DNA from: Ptychodera flava
Lineage: Eukaryota > Hemichordata > Enteropneusta > Ptychoderidae
Length of the DNA stretch: 64,000 nt
NCBI RefSeq assembly: GCF_041260155.1
Contig: NC_091944.1
Span: forward strand, 14,981,772 to 15,045,771
Direction: 5' to 3'
A program made the translations under genes and the position numbers. The notes beneath the pieces were generated by a model. The model was not told the DNA's origin, did no database searches, and saw only the letters and a list, made by a program, of their open reading frames with translations. Positions 34,618-46,386 of the stretch are shown here, one piece after another. Each line of letters starts with the position of its first letter. Within the stretch, counting starts at the first letter, position 1.

Positions 34618-34786
34618 ATGATGGACGACGACAGTGCCACGACTGATTTTGAGATGACGGCTGCTATAATATTAAATGTAAGAGATGGCGTACGAAGTAT
34701 TTCGAATGATAATCGTGACGGCGGTTTGGGGAGAAGAAATGGACTTGATCAACGTCTCCTATCACTCTCAGTATTCGACCGTCAAG
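34618..34786 (+). CDS. Gene 2 exon 1
   Basis: 56 codons plus one base, MMDDDSATTDFEMTAAIILN to VFDRQ plus g, donor gtaagc. It aligns with exon 1 of genes 1 and 3 and is closer to gene 3. Confidence 0.75.
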
Positions 34787-37700
34787 GTAAGCAAATTGTC
34801 CACTCACAATAGACCCCCTCTACTGTCTATGGTCCACCTTTGCTTGGATGCAATACATGCAATACGGTACCTGAGGATGAGATTTGCGGTTCCTAGACAC
34901 TTCGCACCAAAACCACTTCACACCATACCATCTCGTCCCATACCGTTTCGCACCAAAACCACTTCGCACCAAAACAACCTCGTACCAAAACCTCTTCACC
35001 CCAACAATCATGTCGCCCATACAAAACCATTGCGCCCCAAAAACAATGCCACTTTACTCCTCAATTTATCGCTAACCGTTAAAAGCTGAAAATAACCAAC
35101 TACTGCCAGTGAAGTTTTAATCACCTTTCTATCATCCCAGGACTGAAATCTTGAAATTGTGCTCATTTCGAGAAAATAACATCGCATTGTGCAATACCGC
35201 ACATGGCACCTGAAATGTACCATTCAGTAGTTTGCGTGGTTTTTTTCTCTAATATACCGTATGGGAAGAATAAATGGTTCGTGGTAGCCAAATTGTAGGT
35301 AAAAACAATGTTATGATACATTGGGCATCGATATTTTAGGATGAGTTGACGGAAAGTACTTTAGTGAAGTGGTTTAAAGTACGAGGTGGTACTTGGGGCG
35401 AAGTGGCGTTCGACGAGGTAGTACTTGGAGACGAGGTGGTTTTGGTGCGAAATGGCTTTGGCAGGAAGTTGTGTGGGGCAAACTGGTTTTGGTGCGAAGT
35501 GTCTGGACCCCGGTTTTGCCAGGGCACGGTCCCTCCTTAGCTGCAGTATACACAGTTATATGTTGTTCGACACATAGCGGCCGCTGCGTGGTATGCATAC
35601 AAAAATATTGTTCTGTGCATACCACGTGGCGGACGCTATGGAACCACATGTAACCATGGCACTGGCAGTACAGTAGGCTCTAGGTTTTACCTCAGTCACT
35701 TGTGATCGGTCTATTCCGCTCGGCGTCTATGCCCCTATACACGTGTGTACATATGCCTGAGAAAAACCAAGTATTACAGGAAGTCAAATGGCTATTTGCT
35801 ATAGGGATTACGCCACCATGACATCTTCGACGTTGCATTTTACTGTGAAAAGTAGCAAGTTCATCTACCATGTAAACGTCGATCGTTCCCTATCATTCTC
35901 AAAATTCATGAATTTTGAGAATGATAGGGAACGATGAATGATAGGGATACCTGGTACTTAATTTCCTTCAAAAATGCTCGTTTCGTGTGATTTTCGGCGG
36001 AATTTGACGGACACATTGCTAAAACATAAGCGTAAGCAACATTCCAGTCATCTTACAGTGAACATCGGGCTCCTCCACTTTACTGACATTAGCACTGCCT
36101 ACCCATGAGGGGTGACTAGAAAATTGTTCACGCCTTATGTGTTTTGGTGAGATGTCTTCTGAACTCAGCCTAAAATCACACGAAAATTCATACCTTATAC
36201 TTCATCTGCTTACAAAATGCTCATTTCGTGTGTTCAGCCAAGTTCCAGAGACACCTCGCCAAAACATAAGCGTGAGCAACATTCCAGTCACCCCTCATGG
36301 ATAGGCGGCGCCAACATCAGTATAGTGAAGGTACACAAGAGGTGACTGGAATGTCGCTCACGCTTATGTTTTGGCGATGTGTCCGTTAAATTCGGCCGAA
36401 AAATCACTCGAAACGATAAAGTTCTGACCACTAACTTCTGGTATTCATCATCTGATATGATTCATCATTCAATCTTTAATTTCACATTTTACATTATAAT
36501 TGTATAATTGAAATTTATCTCGTGCACATTTTCACTTTCAGAATATTCAAAGTTTTTCAAAGAATTACGGCATTCAGGCCATGTTGATGAAGTTGGTGTA
36601 TTATTCAAACTGTGTTGTCAGCAGTTCAGCCAGCTTCTCAATAATGGCACTCTCTCAGCATTTGGTAAGTTCTAACTGTAACAAAGTTGAGGACAGTTTC
36701 GAGATACTGATAGACGAGTATACCATTATCTGTTTTGATGAGGGTTTAAAATGTAGGATTTAAACGCATAGTAATGACCATCCAGGATAAACAAACTGCT
36801 TTCAGTTTGTTCACAAATATAATCTTACTGTCCCGTTGGCAAAACTGATGTGATAATATTTTTTGCCTTGTCATATGAATCTTGTCTAAATCCTACCTTG
36901 ATCTTCTTAAAAGGCCAAATGAAAAATATGTGCTGGTTACCGAACCTACCCTATTTTAAATCCCTCTGACTGTAAGTTTTCTGTTTCGCATTTTCAAAAA
37001 TCTTACATGATTTTGCCAAATTTCTGTTTTTTGATGTGTAAAAATCCTAATAAAAAAAACGAAAAGTGAAAAAAATGTTCCTGACTGAGCTACCCTATTT
37101 TCTTAAAAGGCATGTTCAGAAACATTTGTTTTTCATGCCTAACCTAGGTGAAACTGGTACTACCAGTCAGTGGCAGGTTTGCTTATAAGTGTTCGCTAGA
37201 GGGTTAAAGCAGCTGTCTGACAAGCATCTGTCATTTGAGATGTCGTCAGATTTGGAAACATGCCATGTAACCCAACATCCTGGTACAGACAAGACAAAGT
37301 TTGTTGATGCCTACCGGAAATAGTCAAATACAGCACAATATTATTGACCTGACATCTGTACTCAAAAACTATTTGCTGAGGAAGACAAAATGAGAATGAA
37401 CATAGCAGATTATATAAAGAAGAGGTTTAGATAAATGATTGAAGGGAGGGGCTCATTGGAACTGTGCTCAAAGTTTACATGGGACGGTCCCCTACAACCA
37501 ATGTAAACACTGTATCTAAGGTACGATGGTGATCAATGAAAGTTAAAACATGTTTGTCACAATGTAGATGCTAAAATTTCTGTGTTGTAGCAGCTATGTT
37601 GACATGATGCATCTAGATACCTGGGTATTGTGCATGACATACGTTGTTTATAAACAAGAAAGTTGCACAGATGCAGTTCTGACAACCCTTCTCTGTCTAA

Positions 37701-40700
37701 GTTCTAAATTCACCTACAAAAACACTAGAGTTGACATAGTTTTGGCTGCGTTTTCTGTAGAATTCTATAGAAAGACAAGATTTTATAGAATTCTATACAG
37801 CATTTTTCGTAAAAGTCATTGTTAGAATGATAACAATAATAAGTGACCAGTGGACTAGTCTAATTCAAAACATTTAGTACCAGTACTTACGAATAGTCGA
37901 TTTTTAAAAAGATATTTTTTGACACAGAAAACTGGTAAAGAGATCTTTGCTGTATTTATTTGATGGGGAAAAGTTTTCTTTCTCAGGTGTGTCAGTAATC
38001 ATTAACAGCCTTGCTCAGCGGGGATGTGTTACTGTGGAGGTGGGAGAGACAAGTGAAGGGAGTTCAAACAAGGACATGGGAAAGCAACATGACAAGATAG
38101 GTTTTCAACCAAGGAAGCAGCATTTGAGGTCAGCTTGTGTCAGATCAAGATCTACGATAGATGAGTGTGACATGGGATCTGGACTAATGGATGTGGAAGA
38201 GAATAAAAAAGGACCGACATGCAAAGATCAAAGGTTGAACCCATCAAAGTGTAATGAGTTTAGTACTTCCTCTACACAGAAAAGTGCTCTCAACTCACAT
38301 CACTCGGCCCCCATTGATACTCCTACACATGGATGTGAAGAAAATGAGCCATCTTTAAAAGCCAAAGAAAACCATTCACAGAAGGAAGAACTCAAATGTA
38401 AAGAATGTGGCAAAGCGATGAAAGGAAAGGAACATCTTCGCAACCACCTCTTGGTCCACTCAAATGTCAGGACACATGAATGTGGAGACTGTGGTAAGAT
38501 GTTCAAACATAAAGCCAGTCTCAAAAAACACCAACTTCTGCATTTAAACATTAAACCATTCACATGCGATGTGTGTGGTAAAGCTTTCACCCAGAAATCC
38601 CACCTTCAATCTCACAGTATTGTCCATTTAGATAAAAGAGATCATGAGTGTAGAGAGTGTGGGAGAAAGTTCAAGACTGCCAGGCGTCTGAAACTGCACC
38701 ATCTGATGCATTCAGAATCCAGGCCATATGCCTGTAAGGAATGTGGTAAAGCATTTACACAAAAGGATATTCTTAAACAACACCTTTTAGTCCACTCGAG
38801 TGACAGGCCATTTAAATGTAACAAGTGTGGTATGACATTTAAGGCCAAGGGAAGTCTCGAATACCATCGTGCTCATCACTCAAATGATAAACCTTTCAAG
38901 TGCAAAGCTTGTGGGAAAGCATTCCAGCTCAGACACAAGCTTTACAGACACAGGTTGGTGCATTCAGGTTTGAGGACATATGAGTGCAAGGAGTGTGATA
39001 AAGCTTATAAAAAGAAGAGTGGTTTGGCGGCACACCTTCATAGCCGCTCGCATATAAAGCAACTTAAACAAAATGAGAGTGGGCAGTCCTCCATAAAACA
39101 GAAAATTTCAAAGGCAGACAGTTTGAGTCACTCAAAAGAGAAATTCCATTCATGTGATATATGTGGAAAGGACTTTCAGTCAAAGAGCAGGCTCCAAAGG
39201 CACCTGTTAATCCATTCAAAGTTGAACAATGATGAAGGTACACAACATTGTGAACTCTTCACAGGAGAAAATGGTAGGAAAGGTCCAGCAAGCCATCAAA
39301 CTGAACTACAACAAGAGTGTGAGGTTTGTGGTAAAATGTTCAAACATAGATCTGGTCTCAAAAAACACCAACTTCTCCATTCAAACATTAAACCATTCGT
39401 GTGCGATGTGTGTGGTAAAGCCTTCACTAAGAAGTCCAATCTGCAAGCTCACAGTATTGTCCATTCAGATACAAAAGATCATGAGTGTAAAGAGTGTGGT
39501 AGAAAGTTTAAAGCTGCCAGACATCTGAAACTGCATCTTCTGATACATTCAGAATCCAGGCCATATGCCTGCAAGGAGTGCGGTAAAGCATTTACACAAA
39601 ATAGTATTCTTAAGCAACACCTTTTAGTCCACTCAAATGTCAGGAAACATGAATGTGGACACTGTGGTAAGATGTTTAAACTGGAAACTAGTCTCAGAAA
39701 ACACCAACTTCTCCATTCAAACATTAACCCATTCAAATGCGATGTGTGTGGTAAAGCCTTCACCCAGAAATCTCATCTTCAATCTCACAGTATTGTCCAT
39801 TTAGATAAAAGAGATCATGAGTGTAGAGAGTGTGGGAGAAAGTTCAAGACTGACAGGCATCTGAAACTGCACCTTCTGCTGCATTCAGAATCCAGGCCAT
39901 ATGCCTGCAAGGAATGTGGTAAAGCATTTACACAAAGGGATATTCTTAAACAACACCTTTTAGTACACTCGAGTGACAGGCCATTTAAATGTAACGAGTG
40001 TGGCTTGTCATTTAAGGCCAAGCTAAGTCTCAAATACCATCGTGCTCATCACTCAAATGATAAAACTTTCAAGTGCAAAGCTTGTGGGAAAGCATTCCAG
40101 CGCAGACACAAGCTGTATGAACACAGGTTGGTGCATTCCGATTTGTGGCCATATAAGTGCAAGGAGTGTGATAAAGCTTATAAAGAGAAGAGTAGTTTGG
40201 AGGTACACCTTCAGAGACGCTCACATATAAAACAACTTGAACAAAAAGAGAGTGGGCAGTCCACTACACGACAGGAAGTTTTCAGTTCACAAAGTGTAGG
40301 TCACTCAAAAGAGAAATGCCATTCATGTGATATTTGTGGAAAGGACTTTAAGTTGAGGAGCAGGCTCCAAAGGCACCTGTTAATCCATTCAAAGTTCAAC
40401 AGAGATAAAGATACAGAACATGGTGAACTCAGCACAGAAAATCTTAGGAAAGGTCTAGCAAGCCATCAAAATGGAAGACAGTGTGAAGTTTGTGGTAAAA
40501 TGTTCAAACATGAAGCTAGTCTCAGACATCATCAAATTCTGCATTCAAACATGAAACCATTTTTATGCAATGTGTGTGGTAAAGCTTTCATCCGGAAATC
40601 TTATCTTCAATCTCATAGTAACATTCATTTAGATAAAAGGGAACATGGGTGTAGGGAGTGTGGTAGAAAGTTTAAAACTGCCAGATGTCTGAAACTGCAC

Positions 40701-41099
40701 CTTCTGATGCATTCAGAATCCAGGCCATATGCCTGTAAGGAGTGTGGTAAAGCATTTACACAAAAGAGTATTCTTAAACAACACCTTTTAGTCCACTCCA
40801 GTGTCAAGCCATTTCAATGTAACGAGTGTGGTTTGGCATTTAAGGCCAAACTAAGTCTCGAACACCATCATGCTCATCACTCAAATGATAAAACTTTCAA
40901 GTGTACAATTTGTGGAAAAGCATTCCAGCGCAGACACAAGCTTTATGAACACAGGTTGGTGCATTCAGGTTTGAGGCCATATGAGTGCAAGGAGTGTGAT
41001 AAAGCTTATAAAGAGAAGAGTGGTTTGGAGGCACACCTACACAGCCACTGGCATATACGACAGCTTGAACAAAACGAGAGTAGGCAGTCTTCCACATAA
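34618..41099 (+). CDS. Poly-C2H2 zinc-finger protein, gene 2 of tandem cluster (28 fingers)
   Basis: Exons 34618-34786, 36542-36664 and 37987-41099 join in frame to 1134 residues. The N-terminal region (TDFEMTAAIILNVRDGVRS, GLGRRNGLD, YSKFFKELRHSGHVDEVG, FGVSVIINSLAQRGCVTVE) matches genes 1 and 3. The linker is shorter: about 55 residues present in genes 1 and 3 are missing after residue 170 or so. The 28 fingers (about residues 232-1120) are colinear with gene 1, including the three HX5H fingers at positions 8, 20 and 28. All fingers keep their Cys and His. The frame ends at TAA TAG in the same place as gene 1, with fossil fingers beyond. Exon 1 could be read open further upstream to 34345, but only the sequence from 34618 is conserved. 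Probable nuclear DNA-binding protein; targets unknown. Confidence 0.88.
34893..35506. mobile_element. Element with inverted arrays of 16-17 bp repeats at its ends
   Basis: The left end repeats a unit like acttcgcaccaaaaccact about ten times (34893-35050). The right end (about 35357-35506) is the same in reverse complement (gtggttttggtgcgaagt). The outer ends are tagacacttcgcaccaaa and its partner. The middle has no coding capacity. It is inserted in gene 2 intron 1 and absent from introns 1 of genes 1 and 3, so it arrived after the duplication. Frames at 34685-35089 and 35346-35653 are products of the array, not genes. Confidence 0.65.
35510..35720 (+). repeat. Intron 1 repeat family, unit 2 copy
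   Basis: Starts cggttttgccagggcacggt as in unit 3 (50878) and carries cagtacagtaggctctaggt, related to the hairpin repeats in the other introns 1. A smaller inverted pair, gtggtatgcatac and gtgcataccac, is at 35587-35630. Confidence 0.5.
35882..35935. repeat. Perfect 54-bp palindrome
   Basis: Two 27-base arms with no spacer: atcgttccctatcattctca and onward, meeting at ttcatgaa. No mismatch. It lies in gene 2 intron 1. Confidence 0.9.
35970..36415. mobile_element. Foldback element with about 80-bp inverted arms
   Basis: The left arm (about 35970-36052: tcgtttcgtgtga, gacggacacat, aaaacataagcgt, attccagtca) is inverted at 36335-36415. Two more partial copies of the same words lie inside at about 36120-36200 and 36215-36290, giving four alternating copies. 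No ORF. Confidence 0.6.
36542..36664 (+). CDS. Gene 2 exon 2
   Basis: 123 nt, acceptor tttcag, donor gtaagt. Reads YSKFFKELRHSGHVDEVG to LNNGTLSAF plus g. Same length and phase as in genes 1 and 3. Confidence 0.8.
36665..37986 (+). other. Gene 2 intron 2
   Basis: The first part aligns with introns 2 of genes 1 and 3 (cttttaaaaggc-like words). No separate element or gene is evident. Confidence 0.5.
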
Positions 41100-41462
41100 T
41101 AGGAAGTTTTAAAGGCACACAGTTCAAGACACATAAAAGAGAAATTCCATTCATATGATACATGAATGGACTATCACAGTATTGTCCATTTAGATACAAG
41201 ATATCATGAGTGTAGAGAGTGTGGGAGAAAGTTTAAAACTGCCAGACATCTGAAACAGCACCTTCTGCTGCTTTCAGAATCCAGGCCATATGCCCGCAAG
41301 GAGTATCGTAAAGCAATTACACAAAATTGAATTTATAAGCAGCACCTTTTAGTCCACTCTAGTGTCAGGCCATTTAAATGTAATGAGTGTGGTATGACAT
41401 TCAAGGCTAAGAGAATTCTGAAAATCCACCTTGCTCATTACTCAAATCATAAACATGTGTAA
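41100..41462 (+). pseudogene. Fossil zinc fingers downstream of gene 2
   Basis: The sequence continues past TAA TAG with decayed finger DNA: a linker like that after finger 8, then HECRECGRKFKTARHLKQH-like and FKCNECGMTFKAKR ... LKIHLAHY. Shorter than the fossil tail of gene 1; the fingers between have been deleted. It ends, like gene 3, with the LKIHLAH finger. Confidence 0.78.
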
Positions 41463-42560
41463 AATCATTCATGAGGAGATAATTTCTGTAGAAACACCAA
41501 TTGACTCATGAGGTGCTCAGAGAGGAAAGCAAGTACCTAATGAGGCATCTTGATAGAGACAAGATGAGATGGACAAGAAACCCAATGAAGTGACGATAAA
41601 TTATGGTCAAAAATGTGACATTTGGCTGTTCAGGTCATTTGAATACAGAGGACGACTTTAAGACAGTTTGTTTCCAAACCAGTACACATGCCACATACCG
41701 TATATTACTTTTGTACATAACAAAAGACAAGCTTGTCTGAGAAACCTGTGTAGATAAAAACACACTCTTGTTAACTTTTAATACTTGTTGTCATCACATT
41801 GTGCTCTGACACGCTGCAGGAAAGACATTGTCATTAATTCCCTGCTGATAGCTAGTTGAGACTTCCAGTATGTACCTTATGTGCAAAGAGTGTGGACGAG
41901 ATTTCAAAACAGACACTCTGAACTTGATCATGATGGAGTTCATCCTAAGTTCAAGGGATAAGAACATAATGCAGCACTGTCACTCTGAAGAGTGTTATGA
42001 AGAAGAACTTTTTTATCAAACATTCTTTGTAACAATGACTTCATATACAGTTCATACAAAACGGGGGTACCGTGACATACATGACAGTATGTTTCTTGAA
42101 ATTTTTCTATGGCTGCAAGACACCCATGTGTAATCTAGAGACGTATAACTCAAAAAGCTCGTCAACAAATCTATTTGAGCTCGGCTCAGTGACAATAAGC
42201 TGTTGGTGTTGCGGGCATAGCCAAACCAGTTTGTTTTGTGTTTATCTGATGTGGCAATTGGCTGGCTATTTACTCATCATCTCTGTAGTTATTCTTCAGA
42301 CCCACCTCTTCTGATTTCTTTAGATATACCATTAGTTGACATTTCTGTAACTTTCTGTTGCAACCAGCTAAATGTTAAAGTGCAAAAAAACCTCAAACAC
42401 TTGTTTGGAAAGCTCTTCCTCCTATATGTCTCAGTGTAATATTTTATTTTCCAAGCTCTTGTCATTTTTGTGAGACTGAATAAATGGTCAAATTATGCTA
42501 TTCTGAGACTGAATGAGTCTTTACTGATTTATAGACATTTTAAAGGTGATAATGTGTATC
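41463..42560 (+). other. Gene 2 3' flank
   Basis: Aligns with 26641-27850. A short plus frame here (41870-42133) is conserved as DNA but not as protein in the other copies, so it is not called. It ends at the unit 2 to unit 3 junction near 42560. Confidence 0.6.
42479..42484 (+). promoter_or_regulatory. Candidate polyadenylation signal, gene 2
   Basis: AATAAA in the context gagactgaataaatggtc, identical to that after gene 1, about 1.4 kb past the stop codon. Confidence 0.4.
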
Positions 42561-42726
42561 CATTACAATACAGCTAGCTAGTTTTCTGAAGGGGCCTTTT
42601 TATAGCTTTACTAAGCAACTGGACCCCCAGGATTACTTGATTTGTAGAATTGTCTTGTAGAGGGAGGCCCAGTATTTGTCAGTCTTGCTTGTTCTTTAGG
42701 GACATTCCCTTTTCATCATCATGCAT

Positions 42727-42960
42727 GCATGGGGTAGTGGTTGTGCCTCGAAAATTAAAGACTCGAACTTTTGATCAAATTTTCATCAATTCTCTTCCAA
42801 TAAAAATTGGGGGTCGCCCAAGATTTGAAATCAAAAATAGCAGCCATCCCTATATGTAAGTATGGACGAAAGTAAAGTTCTCAATTAAATGTCACAAAAC
42901 TGAGCCAGTGAAAAGTTCATTTACTTTATAAGCTTCAAAATGAGTCCCAACAAGTGGTAG
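42727..42960 (+). repeat. Dispersed inverted-ended repeat, copy D
   Basis: Same words as copy C at 28390 (gggtagtggttgtgcctcg, aagccagtg-like, aatgagtccc), internally shortened. It adjoins the orphan SNRNP25 fragment in unit 3. Confidence 0.55.
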
Positions 42961-42964
42961 GCAA

Positions 42965-43300
42965 AAAGAATATTGGACGATTTGTTCACTTTGTTGGCTA
43001 ACATTTAGGCCTACTGTCATGGCCTGGCCGTATTCCAACGCTATTTGGGAGCAAAGCTCTTTGGCTGTCACCAGTGTCACATCTGATGGTAAGTTATTCA
43101 AATTAGGTCTTTGAGAAGTCCTTTGATTTCTTCCCATGAATCCCAAACAGTATTCAATATTTCCTTGTGTGACAGGCCATGCCCCTCCGCAATTTCTGGT
43201 TCATCATGACTTTCTGAATTGGGGTTTTCTTCTAGGTGCCGTATCGCCCACCTTTTTCCTCGCAGTGATTTCTGACGGCTTCTGATAGCTTGTCTCATTC
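42965..43300 (-). pseudogene. Orphan SNRNP25 exon 2 fragment, unit 3
   Basis: The minus strand encodes pieces NLPSDVT, LCSQIALEYGQAMTV (42892-43146) and EENPNSESHDEPEIAEGHG (43098-43298), in different frames, matching exon 2 of SNRNP25. The parent exon is uninterrupted. Not functional. Confidence 0.85.
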
Positions 43301-44060
43301 AACTGCAAACTGTGCAAGTTCAATTGTATAAAGTCCAAACAAGGGACTGTGTGCCTGAGGGTAGCCTAGTTGACTATTTGCCCGACGTAAGGAGGGCAAT
43401 GGTCTCCTGCCTTGAGGGTAAATAGTCCCTTGTTTGGGCTGTTTTTAATACATGGTTTATGTTTTTATTACATGCCTCTTGTGTGGGTTTATTTGCAAAT
43501 GACAATCATATGCTGTATTTCCATGTTAGATGAAAATCCGTAAAAGAATAGAACGATATCAGTGTCGAATGGTGCATTGATATATTGGAATCACTGTTGT
43601 GCAGTTTATCAATTTAATTTGTTGATGCAACTTTAAAAACTGGATTTCCTATGTAAAACATGTAATTTTAACATTTTTAAATCCGAAAGTTATCTAGTTG
43701 AAAACAGTTCTGGTTCACTTTCAGTCAAATGATGACCATGCATGCAGCCCGCAATGTCATCGTAAAGTTACCATTGAATCCTATTGGAGCACGTAACGTT
43801 TCATATACAGATATACGAGGCATGTAATAATGCTATTCTTTACCTTTAGGTGAAACGCCCATGAGCGAGGTGAATGAGAGATCAGACGATACAGAAGAAT
43901 GATACAGAAATTGTGTGAAAAAAGCAGAACCAAAAGTTATGTCATTTATGTGTATTGAAACTTTGGATATCGGTTTGGTGGTTCACGGGGACTGTGGGTG
44001 GTTGAAAAATCCAAACTTTAATTATTTTTTTCACCGCGCTGTGATGCAAAAATGACGAAA
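43301..44060. other. Block shared with unit 2
   Basis: Aligns with 29011-29760. No gene seen. Confidence 0.5.
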
Positions 44061-44065
44061 GGCTG

Positions 44066-45570
44066 CATTCACAACACCTCTGGAGGGTGGTTTTTTTTTT
44101 TTTTTGGGGGGGGGGTCCTTGAAAAAATTTACAACATGCTGGGGGGTGGGGGGATCTGAAAAAATTGACATTGCAAAGGGGGGACTTGAAAATGTATTTA
44201 ATATCAAATTCCTTTCCAAACACCTGGCACTTTCATTTCCTGCCATTTCCATTTTCAACGCACCCTTCAGGCGCAAGTTTTAGTGTATATTAAACAATTT
44301 ATTGATGATCCAAGCAGCCACCTTGAGCCAAAAGATTTAGGTTGTCATGATTTCTACTTACCCGACCCCTCTGATGTGCAAAAGTGTCCTCTATAATGAC
44401 TAAAAGTTTCAACTTAATCCTTTAATAACAATTTCAGAGATAACATTTTCCCATCGACAATACATTTGGTCTAGGTCAGTGTCAAATGTTCATGTCACCA
44501 TATGTATATTTTTTATTTTTTGAGGACTTTGACAGAATACAAACTATTTACAATAGTGCATAGTGTCATCAATAATAACTGGAAGCTTCAGGTCAAACCT
44601 TTGAATAACAATTAGGGAGATGATAACCCGTGTGTTATTTGTAGTTTCCTCATAGACTACGATATATAGTGAATCAACATTTCGGTGAAATTCCAAATCA
44701 AATTTCTTTCACACACAAGCATCTGTAACAATCCTAGTCTAATCAAGTACATTAATATCAATAATCAAGTGTCTATAAATACACAGATTTAGCAAATTTT
44801 GTATTGGAAAAAAATTATTCATAGTTTCCTCATAGACTACAATGTAGTACAGTGAATCAACATTTTGGTGAAATTCCAAAATCAAATTTCTTGCACACAC
44901 ATGCACCTGTAACCATCCTTGTCTAATCAAGTACATTAATATCAATTATCTAGAATTTATAAATACACAGATTTAGCAAGTTTTGTATTGGAAAAAAACT
45001 TATTCATAGTTTCCTCAGAGACTACATTGTAAAGTGAAGCAACATTTTCGGTGAAATTCCAAAATTAACTTAATTTCTTGTACACATGCACATGTAACCA
45101 CCCTCTTCTAATCAAGTACATAATGTCAATTATTCAGGGTCCATATATGCACAAATATTGCAAGTTTTACATTGGTGAAAAAAATTATTCACAGTTTTGT
45201 CATGGACCCCTATGTATAGTGGATCAACATTTTTGGTGAAATTCCAAAATTAATTTTTTTGTACACACATGCACTTTTTACCTGCCACTTCAGCGAAGTA
45301 CATTTATATGAATTATTACTCTCATATAAATGTAGAGATATAGCTTGTTTTATAGGGAAAATGTAAATAGTTTGCCCAATAGATTCCCATGTATTATGAT
45401 TTGATATATTTGGACAAAGAATTTTGCTGGGGGGGGGACTTCAAAATTATATCAAGTCAGAAGGGGGGACTTGAACACATGGTGAGTTCGTTAGGGGGTA
45501 TTTGAAAAAAATGAGAACTTTTTGGAATCCCCTCCCCCCTCCCCCCTCCCTCCAGAGGTGTTTGTGAATG
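44066..45570. mobile_element. Inverted-ended element carrying 180-bp tandem repeats
   Basis: Ends are cattcacaacacctctgga at the left and the complement tccagaggtgtttgtgaatg at the right. Next to each lies a G-run tract with ggggggacttgaaaa words facing inward. Inside, five units of about 177-185 bp start near 44643, 44823, 45008, 45192 and 45369 (agtttcctcatagactac, gtgaatcaacatttcggtg, aaatttctt-cacacatgca). No ORF. It is inserted inside the SNRNP25 exon 2 fossil of unit 3. Class unknown. Confidence 0.65.
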
Positions 45571-45574
45571 AAGG

Positions 45575-45780
45575 GAAGAACTCGAAAGTACCCAGATGGC
45601 CCGTGTCGACAATTGCTATAACCGCTGGCACAAAGTAGAACTTGAAGAATAATAAAGTTTCGGGATCTCTGTACACAATATTTACGAAACTTGCTTCTGT
45701 ATCAAAGAAATTGCAATTATCGTTGAATTTGGCTGCAACGTTCTGGTAAGGTTGACCTGAGAATTCTTGTCCTTCTCAGT
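45575..45780 (-). pseudogene. SNRNP25 fossil, exon 2 start and intron 1, unit 3
   Basis: Matches 16300-16450 of the parent (tacgaaacttgcttctg, atcaaagaaattg, ctggtaaggt, gagaattc). It is the continuation of the fragment at 42965-43300 beyond the inserted element. Confidence 0.7.
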
Positions 45781-45782
45781 AA

Positions 45783-46336
45783 GGGGCCGTCGATAATAAA
45801 AGCTGACCGGGCACAAGAAACGTAATTCCTTCGTTTTACTTGAAACCCCCTCCCTCCCCCCTCAAAACGAAAGTTCTTATGCGAAATCAATTTCGAATTA
45901 TGATGCCGTTTCTGACAAACCCACACACACCTCTCCGATCCGCACGCCCATGAAAAAATACCGGAAGGTACATTAATAAATAAACCTCCACTTTACGCGT
46001 TTAACTTTTTAAGACAGAACATTTTAATGTATTTCGCACGTAGGAAAATGTTTCACATACATGTTTCACATTGAAAAAGCATACAAGTTTTTATTTCACA
46101 TTCATGTCTTTTCGTTGTCTTTTCTGTCTCCGTATTTTGTGGTCATTCTGTTCTCCTTGAACGCGAAGGTAGTATTGCGTTCTCGCTGCAAAGTCGCACT
46201 TCGAAAACGATAGAGGAAAATCCTTATGCGATTTTGACGCACACAAAACGAAAAGAGCTTTTACCCCCTCCCCCCAAAAAAAAAAGACCGAAAGAATTAC
46301 GTTTGTCGTGCGTCAGCTTTTATTATCGACGGCCCC
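45783..46336. mobile_element. TAA-flanked MITE, PIF/Harbinger type, 554 bp
   Basis: The inverted ends start GGGGCCGTCGATAATAAAAG and extend about 45 bases with a few mismatches (agctgac, gtaattc). TAA lies on both sides (45780-45782, 46337-46339). No transposase. It is inserted in the SNRNP25 intron 1 fossil. Confidence 0.8.
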
Positions 46337-46386
46337 TAAGGAATTGAGAACGGTGAGAGTGAGAAAGAACTTCAAACTACCGGGTT
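46337..46386 (-). pseudogene. SNRNP25 fossil, intron 1 and exon 1 edge, unit 3
   Basis: Short piece between the MITE and the LINE matching 16450-16508 of the parent (gaattgagaacg, gagaaag, ccgggtt). Confidence 0.5.

Noticed and set aside
34685-35653. Overlapping frames rich in Lys, Thr, Pro or Arg in gene 2 intron 1
   Set aside because: They arise from the short tandem repeats at the ends of the element at 34893-35506.
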